Positions 25,265 to 37,500 of a DNA stretch of 64,000 nt are shown piece by piece (position 1 is the stretch's first letter; every line of letters begins with the position of its first letter). A program made the translations under genes and the position numbers. The DNA comes from Coffea arabica (lineage: Eukaryota > Streptophyta > Magnoliopsida > Gentianales > Rubiaceae), in the NCBI RefSeq assembly GCF_036785885.1, contig NC_092323.1:23382501-23446500 (forward strand), in the 5' to 3' direction. The notes beneath the pieces are model-generated. The model was given only the letters and a program-made list of their open reading frames with translations, did not search any database and was not told the DNA's origin.

Positions 25265-27300
25265 ATGTGGCTGAATTAGGGCTCTTGTGGTAACCCAAAA
25301 TACAACCACTCAAGAATGGTAATCAAAATGACCGTCCCTAACCTGAATTCTCCCTATACCACTTCTTTCTTGAATTAGCAAGAGTTATCATTTCATTTCT
25401 ATTTGTGATAAGTTCAATTCTATTTGATTTTACATATTGTTGGAACCTAACTCCATCCATCTTCCATACACTGTGGGCTTCTTTTGTGTAATTAAATACA
25501 GTATCAAAAAATTTAATTTTTGAGTTAGCCACATATACTATATTTCTTGGTTAATATGCATACTATAACTTGAGTTAAAACTATTTAGTCTAATGGAAAT
25601 GACTCTAATTTTTCTAATTTTTTTCTTTAAACTCTTACCTTTGATTTTAGTTTATTCTTTTTAAATAAAAAGGATTCAAAAAGCACCTTGAATGTGCATG
25701 CCAATCTTTGTAAGTAAAAGCATATTTCTAAAATTTTTACTATAAAATATAATTTTAATTTTTTTAGAAAATAGACTATTAGAGAATTCTATTAACAACT
25801 CAATGAAAAAAAAGATAAAATAGGTACAAGAAACAATTAAGGGAATGATATTGATAATCATTATGGTGGTAAAACAAGAAGCTACTGATCCTATTATTAT
25901 ATGGGTATCATTTAAAAGAATCAAATAAATTCAAATCTAAACTTTAAAAACTATGTTTTAGTCTAATCTGTCTGGAAAAATTAAGAAAACCATCTCATTT
26001 ATTTTAAGGTTGCAACAGAGCATATAATTAAAATAATTTCTTGGGTACAATTAAAAAGAATAAAGAAAACACTAAAATTCTCTATAATCTAAAGTTTACT
26101 AAAACTAGTGCATTTTAATGCCATGTTTAAAATAATATGTACTCAACTTGTATATTTATATGAGAGGATTCATAAATTTTAAAGATCTAAGGAGCTATAG
26201 CTACCTTATCAATTAAAAAATTGATGGAATTAAAGTGACGTTCATGATTATACTAAAAAGAAGACATTAACTGATACTTGCCATCTAAATTTTATAGTAG
26301 AAATAAAGACTAAGTTTAGAATAGGATGAGGTTAAATCACGCATGAATCTTGATATTGGTTTTAGATAATCAATAAAGGGATAAATGTCTGAGATGATCA
26401 AAATAGAGTTTAAAAGAAAGAGAATGAAGAAAAGGTAAGAAAATAAATGAGTTATCAAACAAGAATATGAAAGAAATGAAAAAAGATGCAAGGAAAAAGT
26501 GAGAAAATTTAGTAAAGAAAAAAAATGAATCCATTTTTAAACCCATACAAATATCATCCAAGGATAAATGAAAAAGCTTGTCTTGCAAATTACTACCAAT
26601 TGCATACAGTACATATAAATATCTTGTTTAGTCTACAAAAATTAAGGGCTTTTGAGATACCCCGAATGTTCAAAAAAGAAAATTTAATCATCCAAATAAT
26701 GTAACAAAATAATCCTATGAGTTTTTCACTAGAGAACAAAAAGATCATGTTCCTGCCTACATGGTTATGAATGCCATTGATAGCATTCCAAATAATTGTT
26801 AGGTATTTTATGTGGAACAAGAAGTGGTGGGTGATGATATATCAATCATGCAATGTTTTCTAAACTCTGATATTAAAAGAACCCAACTTTTGGAGGTAGA
26901 ATATTGTTGTTTGTTTTGTATTTTTTTTCCTCTTGCTGATTTGAAATGCATTAGTTTGTCGTCTATATTATACCTTTCACTATTCTTTTCATTTGGTAGA
27001 GACAAGTTGATATACAAGGTGAAATGAGCGAGACTAGTGAAAAGTTAGATAGTGAAGTAAATAAAAATGCCATTGCACAAATGCTAGAAGAGATATAAAA
27101 ACATCTTAATTGATTAATACTGATGTGGTAGAGTTGCATGCAATGTTTATTCTTTTACTTAATTATTGAATTTTTTTATTGTAAAATCAGATTGAGTCTT
27201 TTCATTAATTGTGAAAATTGTTCATAATTTAAGAACATTTTAAATTTTAGATATCAATTTTTCTTCAAAAATGCAAAAAGAGGGTTATAAAAACATTTTA
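25265..27300. repeat. Repeat R, copy 2 (uninterrupted)
   Basis: The direct counterpart of 10680-16080 without the Harbinger-like insertion. Its continuity at about 26320 defines the insertion site in copy 1. No coding function was recognised. It diverges from copy 1 just after the AAAATGCAAAAAGAGGG block, before the point where copy 1 enters the MULE gene. Confidence 0.65.
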
Positions 27301-30089
27301 TGGAGAATGAAGGATGAGAATAGCTCTTGCTTTGTGCATTGTTCATTGAGCTTGCTACTTGACGAACCTATTTTCACAAAGATTATTGAGCCATTTTGTC
27401 ATTAGTAACAATGACAGTGTTTGGATAGGTAATTTTTGGATTTTCTCAAATAATATGTAAAATAGGTATTTGGATAACATAAATCTTGACTCAAACAAGG
27501 CACAATGTATGTCCCCCAAAAAAGCTCCCAAGTGAATTTGGATTTGTGTAGGCTAAAAAATGACCAAAATATCTCTGACTGAAAAATGTTCTATTTCAAC
27601 TTTTGGCAAAAAATTTTGCCCATTGTATTTCGACTTTTTGACTAGGAAGATCAATGAACTGGATTTCAATGTCTCCATATGAATTATAGAGTTATGTGTT
27701 AACTTTTTAAGAATCACCTTAATCCGATACTTGTAGTTCAAGATATAGCCAAAATACCATGATGTGTTAAAGTTGTCAAACTCCTTTTGCTTTGAATCTC
27801 TTCATATATTATCAAAATCTACAAAACAACACAAATTTGCATATTAACCCACACATTTGCATGTTTTGATTAAAAATCACCACTTGTATAAAAAGTAACT
27901 TATAAAGGAATTCAATTCTTCTATTTTAACTTAAAACACACCAAAATCTTAATCTAAAACCTAACAAAAAATAGTAAAATAAAAGCTAATTAGGCGTAGT
28001 TGTACCAGGTACAAATAACTTACACGACATATTCTATCTATCTAAGTAGACTCTAGTTGCTGTAGGACTTAGACAGCATTATGATATGATTAGACTTTCA
28101 TTTTGTGGTTATTTATATGCAAAGACATATGCCATAAGTTCGAAAGGGTACAACACAATTGTTGTTTTTCCCTCATCTATTTAATCATTACAAATAGTTG
28201 ATCCAGGAGATAGAAGGTGCCTTGTTATGCTGGTATTAAGCTTTCCTATAGTTTGCAAATTTATTTTCCTATTATAATTTAGCTTTGGGGAAATATGCCA
28301 CATGTTTCTTAGTCTTAATCATTTTTACTTGTCTATGGTTGTGTGTGTCTGCAATCAATTCTAACTTATTGGTTAGGAATCATTTTTAATTTATTGACAA
28401 CTATATAATTTAAACTAAATGTTTAAATTCACCAATTTGAATGCTTCTTATTTTTTAAGTTTTGTCTCACTTACACTACTAAAATGAAAGAATTGTTCTT
28501 TTGTTGGTGCTTAGATCTAGTTCAAAAAAAAATTTTAACTTATTTTTAGTTCATATATTGCTAAATCAATTTTTTTGTTAATTTTATTGATTATGAGAAA
28601 TGACTATAGGGGATGTTCATTTTTATTAATTTTGTATGTCTAAAAGAGTGGAAGTTCTTGGATGATGTCTAACTCTTACAAACATTCATCCCTCTATTAG
28701 GGAAACAACTTGCAATATTATGGAAGTGTAGTATTTTACGTTACTAACAGTTTGTTATGGTTTTTGATTTTTTTCTTTTAAAAAAAAACTATTGTTTTTG
28801 TTTCCTTTTATTTTCTTATCTTTTTTCATTTTTTTTCTTATTTTTTTTTCAATTTATTTTTCCTTAGTGCTTATTTTATTTGCATCACCTATTTTAAAAT
28901 TATATTTTCTTGTGCTTCACTTGGTGTACTATGAAATAGTAGCAAGCTACTAATTACATTCATGAGTTATTGTGGAATGCGATCTACTTTCATATGATAA
29001 TCTATTTTATTACATATTAAATATGAATCTCACAATTTATCGTTTGAAGTAGATAAACAAGTACTATCAAGACTTCCAACATCCAAATAGTACTGATTTG
29101 GTGATAAAATGGGATGAGGTGATGGATGGTAGACATGTCACAAATAGTTGAATTCAGTTTTCAGCCTAACCCCCCTAATTCATGCCTTCTTGAGTACGCG
29201 GACGTAGGAGAGATTCTACTAAAGAGAAAAAAGTGTGGTTTCAAGTTCTGTTATTAACCCTCCAAATCACTTTCTTTCATCTGATGATGATGGCAATTCT
29301 ATTCCAAGAAATTTCGACAAGAGACCAATATCCAGTGGTACCTACAGTTCTGAGAAGGAGGGATGAAGAGCAAGGGAGAAACATTTAATAGAAGTAGCCA
29401 AGTAGGTTGTGAAAGGTTTGAATTAGAGAAGTGGTTACACATGTTTCTATTGAAAGAGTTGCTAGATGAAGAGTTTCGTACTTTGTTCCTTAATTTCAGT
29501 AAGAGTGAACAGATGACATGGATAAAGATGTTTATCATCCCGAAGATGGAGCAGAAGTAAGGCAATTTAAAACTCTTAATTTGTATAATTGGATTACTGT
29601 TATGATTCAAGACTTTTATAATTTATGGTTATTGGCTCGTACTTGTAATGTTGTAGCCATTCCAGATTTTGCTTCAGATTGCTATGGCCAAAAAATATAT
29701 ATGTCAGCTGTTGTGATGCACTTATTTAAGTTTCTTAGTAGTGTTGATTTTTTTGTGTTCTTCATTCTCAGTCATGACATTTTAGACCCTTCAATGTTTA
29801 GTGATATACAAGTACTAATTTTATATATACACCAATTTAGGTGTTTAATCTAGTTGGACAGCTAAGATTAGTGTGATTGTGAAAATTCATTCATGTTGAT
29901 AATCAATTTTTTGTCATAATTCATAAGTATTACTACATGATTGAAATAAAAGTAAATGCATTAGTAAGGCACAAAAAATAGCACAATCGAGAAGTTATTA
30001 GACATTACCAATACCTTAGATAATGTCTGCTAATCGATCAAGTAGTAAGGTGAATAGCAAACAAATGTCATGAACTATTACATCAATAG
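27301..30089. other. Intergenic DNA, unassigned
   Basis: AT-rich and T-rich spacer with long homopolymer runs around 28740-28860. Open frames at 29363-29560 and 29518-29853 (plus strand) are short, overlap in different frames and show no domain I recognise. The first ends at a possible splice donor (AAGTAAGG near 29556), so a degraded gene fragment is possible but unproven. Confidence 0.4.
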
Positions 30090-30701
30090 CATAGTTATTA
30101 AACTTTGCCCGGAGAGGAAACCGGTGAAAGAGGTGGGTCAACGGATCACTGGTTCAACCAGTGGGTGAGTGGTTGAACTAGTGGGTCACTAAATATATTT
30201 AAATATTATGTCTTATAATTTTTTATATAGGATATATGATATAAATTGTAATAAACAATGTCAAAACAAATGTTCATTTAATTTAATTTGCCATAGAATA
30301 TTTAATTCATATAAGAATCAGCAAAACATAAATTTAATTAGTAATCCACAAAATTTCAAGTGTAAAATTTTATATGTTTAGTGTAATTATCTAGGTAACT
30401 TACGAATTTTAAGTGCAAAAAATTATTAAAAATAATATTTGTCTTTAAAATAAATTATGTAATATGTTATTTTTGAAATCTATTTTATAATTTATAGAAT
30501 TTAGGGGTCATAAGCTTTTATTAAAAGATTTCAAATAAATTTATTTTGGAGAAATAAAAAAAATAAAGATAAAATTGACAAAACGTTCATATAGTATAAG
30601 AATGGTAATTAATTAACATGTGACGACAAAGTGCTCTGGTGGTGAGTATGTCATACACCTAACCAAAGGTCTTGGGTTCGAATCCAAGTAAAGATTTGGA
30701 A
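30090..30701 (-). repeat. Repeat Y, inverted copy with a tRNA-like internal segment
   Basis: This starts CATAGTTATTAAAC and is the reverse complement of about 56490-57582. The shared blocks include GAGAGGAAACCGG, GGTGGGTCAACGG and the AT-rich middle. It therefore forms a roughly 600-bp inverted repeat with the right part of the Y copy that surrounds element A. The end towards 30701 is truncated relative to the other copy. Confidence 0.75.
30630..30686 (+). other. tRNA-like segment with A- and B-box motifs
   Basis: TGGTGGTGAGT at 30637-30647 resembles a pol III A box. GGTTCGAATCC at 30675-30685 matches the B-box consensus and lies in a small stem (CTTGG paired with CCAAG). The same segment recurs inverted at 56504-56575 in the other Y copy. 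No full cloverleaf is present, so this is not a functional tRNA gene. Confidence 0.45.
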
Positions 30702-30763
30702 CATAGTTATTAAACCCGATTCGACTCGACGGATCGACTGGTCAACCTGACGAATCGCCCATT

Positions 30764-33700
30764 TGTGACGCCTCACTTCTCCCTAAAGCGAACCAAAGGG
30801 TATCCGCGGGACGCCTGTCCAGTTCTCGTCAGGACTCAAGCAATTTCTATTCAAGCTTATAACGGTGCTAAAAGTCGATAACCAGTAAATACACATACAA
30901 GTAGCGCGGAACCGTTCAAGTTTAATGATTTTTAATAATCACCCAATCCTTACATCGAGTTTCCATAATATAGTCCAAAATATACAATATCCAAAAGTCT
31001 AGATAAAAGAGTTGGAACCCTATTACATGAGTACACAAAAGAGAAATTCCTCCGAACCTCATTCCAAGCCCAAACCTGTTAAGGAAAACAAATCTATAGG
31101 GTGAGCAAAACGCTCGTGAGGCCAAGAACACGCATGCAAGCACATTGATCAAGTAACAACCCCAATTTAACAAGTAAAGCATCAATATTGCAATAAATAA
31201 CAATTCGAGCGGAAAAATAAGCAGAAACAATTCAAGGATATCGGAGCTCTCAGGAGCTAATTTCCACTTGTTTTGCCAATGTCATTCGTATACCTTCCCG
31301 CGATAACACTCCGTCAACCGGGTCGGTATTTTCATTCCATAGATCACCACTTACTTCCCTCCGTCCACCATGCACCTCCCGGGCCCGCAAGACATTTATA
31401 AGGCCATACTCCACGAGTATACCAAGCAAGACCTCTCATTAGGTCGAACTTCATTATCTCATGACTCGCCAAGATTCCCGACCAAACCCATGCCGGCTCG
31501 AGTCCAAGGTCGGCCGATCAGTTTGAGCGTCCCCCATTTTCATTTGAGAGTCGAGGAGATTCACTCCAACGACGTATGCAACCATAGCATACCATTTCAT
31601 TTCATTCAATCATTCAATCATTTCATTTCATTCGATTAAGTCATTCATTTCAAATAAGGACGAGTGCGAAAAAGTACACACTTGCCTCCATTTTCAAAAT
31701 CTCCGAACAATCATAACAATTAAATTTGTATCAAGTATTCATACACTTGACACTCACCAATATAAGCAATGAGGAAGAAATGTCCCTCGGAGCTTTAGGC
31801 GTTCACTGTGGGATCCTCTTGAAGGTCCTCGTATGCGCCTGAGCAAATAATAATAGACTATCATTCACAAACCCCTACTATTAAAGAAGATCGTACTACA
31901 GTACAATCTTAGAAAGTCTCGTGAAAATGGTGTTTCAAATCGAGGCTCTCAAATGGTGTTTCAAAGCACAAGAGAAATTTAGTTTTCATTTTGAAAATCA
32001 GGTATAAATTGTTCAAGTAATATCGAAGGAATAAGGAATACTTGAAAAATTCCATTTCCTTGAAATTCAAAAAATTTCAGTTTTGATACGATATTTTGAA
32101 AAATCGTATCTCACATTCCACAAGTCAAAAATTGGAAAACTTGGTACCGTTGGAAACTTCTTCCAATGTACTAAAAGTTCCTAGAATACACTTTTCTAAG
32201 ATTCCAAATGGAAAACATTCAAAAATAAGTTCGAAATCGCTGCTTTGGTTCATAAGGCAGATTTAAGTTGATTTTTTGCCAATTTTGAAAATTCAGTAAA
32301 ATTCACCCGATTGGAACTAGCTTTTGAAATTTGGAACACTTTTAGAGTCACAATCCAAGTTTACAACAAAACAAGCGGAACAAGAAACGGAGTTTTGAGT
32401 ACTAAGATATGGCAACTCAAAGTTACCAAAATTCCCTTGTGAAACATGGGTTTTCCAAACTCGAGTCATGAATTTTGGTAATTTATTTGAGCCATGAAAC
32501 GGCCTCGGAATAACACCATAATCAGCAGTATAATACAGCCATATAAGGGTTGTCCTTCTACCAAATTTCATGGAGAAATAACTTCGGAAAGGTAGTCAAC
32601 CAAACAACCAAAGTTTCGAAAAATCCTAAGGTAAAACTGCCTTGAGCTTTTTATTTTCTATTCCAAACATTTGGTCAAGGAAAATCCTTCAAACATGGTT
32701 CATTTGTGTAGGAAAAGCCTAAGGAATATTCATGGTACAGTTGGTAAGTATTTTAACTCCAAGAAACTCAATTGGCAAGTCCACACCAAGTCTAGCATCA
32801 ATTCTGCCCAAAATTTAGGGTTTTCAAGTACAAGGCAAGTTTCGTATTTTGATCACAAATCACTCAATTCAACTCGGAATTGAGCATGGTTAGTGGCGTT
32901 GGAAAATACATTCATAAAACTATAATTTAACAAAAGAAATTATTTTGAAACTCAGCACACAACCAGCTCAAATTCGAGCCTCAAGTTGTAGCTTGAGCAT
33001 GGTTAGTGGCGTTGGAAAATACATTCATAAAACTATAATTTAACAAAAGAAATTGTTTTGAAACTCAGCACACAACCAACTCAAATTCGAGCCTCAAGTT
33101 GTAGCTTCTGAACTTCGTTCCCGGAAAACAGAGAAACAGGACAGTCATCTTTAAATGGTTGGTACGGGGTCCTCGGGTGGAATTAGGGGTTGCATTTTAT
33201 ACCGTTGGAAAGTTGGGAATGTCTAGTTTCAAATGCCACTGACAGCAATTGATTTCGACATCGAAGCACAGAGTTATGGATGAAACAAGAAGGCTGTCTG
33301 AGCATTACGGGAAAATTTTTCCAGGTTTGCTAACTTTGTGAGATTAATCCATTTGACCAACCAAACCTCAATATTTTTCGATGAAACTTTATACACCATC
33401 TACACAACATATAAACATCATATACAAGCCATTAAAATCTCAAAATTCCGCAAAAAGATGCACAATCATAACAAGGGCAGAATTGAAAACTTTACATCTA
33501 TGCATTCCTTGAAGTTTATACTAGCTATGCACTACTAATCTACTAATTTGAGCACTAAACCAACATTAAATCCATCATCAAGCATCATATCAGCCAGCAA
33601 CCCAAGAGTGGGAGTTCATAGAACCCACATTCAAAATTTTCTAACAATAACAAGCCACCCACATGAATATCTAAGCTCATAAGTGTAAATCAACTTCCAT

Positions 33701-34571
33701 AGGCCAAGAATTTGAGGATTGATCGCCACTTACTTGTGTTGGTGAACAAGACAGAATTTTCGGCCTTCCTTGCTGCAAAATGAACCATGAAAAGCACCCC
33801 CTTTTTAGCTAGATACAATCCTCAAGTGTTCAACTAGGTGTAGTTCAATTTTGGTTTGATTTGGTTGAGATTTGGTGCAAGAATTTGGAGTAGAAAGTGA
33901 TGGAGCAAGGCTGGTTCTTTTCTATCCCTTGGCCGGCTGTTTTTGGAGTGAGGAAAGGGAGTGTTTGTTCAAATAAAGCTTTCTAAAAACCTTTAATGTG
34001 TGGCCCAAGTTGGGGCAAAAGTCAACTCTTCAATAGTGCGCGTACGCACGCGTTTTATGCTCGATTCCTCTCGCGTTCATTTCACTAGTGCACTAAACTT
34101 TTAATGCACTCATAATCATATTAATATTATTTACTCTTATTTGTCCCAAAATAAGGGTCTAAAGTCCCTCAATTATATCGCTCGTGTAAAACGCGTATCT
34201 CCAAATTAAGCGCGTTAAAGCGAAACTTCCAAAATATTCTTATAACGGTGGTACTAATAACTATCACTTGAGTATTTAAACATAAAATACCTATCTTAAG
34301 TCCATCCTACAAGTCTCTAATTTTCCAATCTTATAGTATTCTCGAATCGATTATTGACCCCAATCGCGTATTCACTATTTTCAATTAACGAGCTTTCAAA
34401 AATTAAATTTTGAAACGAGACATTTTAAAAATATAATGAAACTATAATTTCCATGTAATCAGGTTTAAAGTGGTTTTTAAAAAAAATAATATTCAGATTA
34501 AATGGGCAGTTAAATATTTAAATAACTCGAACTGGAATTTTAAAATAATAAAAATTTTGTGAGACATCACA
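30764..34571 (-). repeat. Element A 3' LTR (3808 bp)
   Basis: The intact LTR copy. It differs from the 5' LTR mainly by point changes and by an extra tandem copy of a 113-bp segment at 32881-33106. It has no real genes: the short frames near 30922-31230 and 31370-31639 recur in the other LTR only because the LTR is duplicated. Confidence 0.9.
32881..33106. repeat. 113-bp tandem duplication in the 3' LTR of A
   Basis: Two adjacent copies, starting at TGAGCATGGTTAGTGGCG (32881 and 32994). The other LTR has one copy, so the duplication (or its loss) happened after insertion. It explains most of the length difference between the LTRs (about 3808 against 3700 bp). Confidence 0.85.
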
Positions 34572-37500
34572 TACTCTCCCCTTTAAGAAAATTTCGTCCT
34601 CGAAATTTACCTTGATTGATGAACAGGTCTGGATACTTTTCTCGAATTGTAGTCTCGACTTCCCAAGTCACTTCTTCTAGACCGTGGTTCCTCCAAAGAA
34701 CTTTCACCAACGGTATCTGTTTATTTCTCAATTCTTTTACCTTCCTATCCAAAAGTTTCACCGATTTCTCCTCATAGGTCAGGGTTTCATCAATTTCAAT
34801 ACTTTCTGATTGTAAAATATGAGAAGGGTTTGGATGGTACTTCTTAAGTATAGATACATGGAACACATTATGAATTTAGGATAAACTCGGCGGCAACTCC
34901 AACTTGTATGCCACAATCCCCACGCGTTGGATAATCTTATAAGGTCCTACAAACCTCGGTTGTAATTTCTTTCCTTTCCCAGTCATCAAACTTGCTTTCA
35001 GAGGTGTAACCTTAAGAAAGACTAGATCTCCAACCGCAAATTCCAAATCCTTCCTCCGATTGTCCGCATAGCTCTTTTGACGGCTATGTGCGGTTTGAAT
35101 TCTGTGGCGTACCAACTTTACATTTTCATTAGTTTTCTCAATCCAAAACACTGTAGTCCGGTCTAAAATCTTCCGTTCACCTATTTCATCCCAACAAATC
35201 GGAGACCTACATTTCCGACCATAAAGCGCTTCATATGGGGCCATTTGTATAGAAGAGTGAAAACTATTATTATAGGTAAATTCCACCAGAGTAAAAAACT
35301 TACTCCAACTATCACCAAAATCTAGAACACAGGTCCTTAGCATGTCCTCAAGAGTTTAAATTGTCCTTTCAGATTGTCCATCGGTTTGAGGATGATAAGT
35401 GGTACTAAAGTTCAACTTAGTTCCCAACATTTTTTGCATTTTCTGCCAGAACCTCGAAACAAATCTCGAGTCTCTGTCGGACACGATACTCACGAAAATT
35501 CCGTGCAGTCTGATAATCTCATTCAAATACAACGTGGCCAACTTCTCTAACGGGTATTTCATATTAATCGGCAGAAAATGAGCCGATTTGGTCAGCCTAT
35601 CCACTATTACCCAAATAGCATCATGGTCTCTTTGTGTCCTAGGTAAACCCGATACAAAATTCATAGTAATGTTTTCCCATTTTCATTCAAGTATCTCTAG
35701 GGGTTGCAAAAGTCCCGAGGGTTTCTGATGTTCAACCTTAACTTGTTGACAAACCAAGCATGTTTGGACAAATTGGATCTCCTTCTTAAATTCCTCATCG
35801 TTTGGCACCACTATCCGATTCCGAAATTTTAAAATACCATTCGATCCCAGGTTAAAATCCGACTTTTCTCCTTTTTCAACTTTTTTCGACCATTTCTGCA
35901 CTTCAGTGTCCTTTTCTTAAGATCCCTTGATACGTTCCAACAAGGTGGAATTCACTACAATATTTTTCAAAATTACTTTCCTCGGTTCCAGTTGAGGATT
36001 TCAATAGCTAACCGTTTCCAACAAATGAAGTTCCTTAATCATCAACCCCGCCATTTGCACTTGACGACTCAAAGTATCGGCCACTACATTAGCCTTTCCT
36101 GGATGGTACTTGATCGTGCAATCATAGTTTTCCAAAAATTTCATCCATCTACGCTGCCTCAAATTCAGCTCCTTTTGAGAAAATAAGTATTTAAAGCTTT
36201 TGTAATCTGTAAAAATCTCAAATGTCACTCCGTACAGATAATGTCTCCATTTCTTCAAAGCAAAGACCACAGTTGCTAAGTCCAAGCCATGAGTCGGGTA
36301 ATTCCCTTCATGCGATTTCAATTTTCTAGAGGCATATGCTATCACTTTATCATTTTGCATTAAAACACATCTCAATCCTTCCCTAGATGCATCTGTGTAA
36401 ATCACAAAACTATCCTTCTCATTGGGTAGAGCTAACACTGGGGTTATGGTTAAACATCTTTTCAATTCCTGAAAACTCTCTTCGCACTTAGGACTCCAAA
36501 TAAACTTTTCACTCTTCTTGGTTAGCTCGGTCATTGGTCCAGCAATTTTGAAAAAATTTTGGATAAATCTCCTATAATACCCTACTAATCCAATAAAACT
36601 TCGGACCTCAGTAGGATTTTTCGGTCTTTTCCATTTCGAAACAGCTTCAACTTTAGCTGAATTCACTTTAATCCCATCCTTAGAAATTATGTGTCCCAAG
36701 AAAGTCACTTTTTTTAATCAAAACTCACACTTGCTAAATTTAGCATATAACTGGTGCTCCCTCAGGGTTTGTAAAACAATTCTCAAATATTTCTTATGAT
36801 GTTTCACATTCTTAGAATACATTAAAATGTCATCAATGAAGATCACCACAAATTGATTTAGATAAGGTTTAAAAATTCTATGCATTAAATCCATGAAAGC
36901 TGCAGGAGTATTAGTTAACCCAAATGGCATCACTGCAAATTCAAAGTGCCCGTACCTCGAGTTAAAAGCAGTCTTGGGTATGTCCTTCTCCAAAATCCTC
37001 AATTGATAATAACCCTGTCTCAAATTCAATTTCGAAAATACTACCGCCCCTTGCAATTGGTCAAACAACTCATCGATGTGGGGCAATGGATACTTATTCT
37101 TAATTGTAGCATCATTTAACCCTCGATAATCTATACATAGCCTTAGGCTTCCATCTTTCTTCTTAACAAACAAAATTGGGGTTCCCTACGGAGAATCATT
37201 TTCCTGTATAAAATCCCATTCCAACAAGTCTTGCAGTTGTAATTTCAATTCCTTCAATTTCGCTGGTGCCATCCGATATGGTGTTTTAGAGATAGGTGCT
37301 ATTTCCGGAATCACATCAATTTTAAAAGCTATTTCCCGTTCCGGGGGTAAAGTCTCTAACTCTTCAGGAAAAACATCTGGAAAGTCTTTCACTACAGGCA
37401 CGTCTTCCAAACTCACTTTATCACTAGGGGTGTTAATAAGAAAAGCCAAATACCCTTGAGCTCCTTTGCTTAAAAATTTTCTAACCCGAATCCCTGAGAT

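Noticed and set aside
30630..30686. Functional tRNA gene
   Set aside because: The B box is good but there is no acceptor stem or full cloverleaf. Kept only as a tRNA-like segment.
30922..31639. Two small open frames that recur at 40490-41186
   Set aside because: They are conserved only because they are in the two LTRs of element A. They are on opposite strands and match no known protein.
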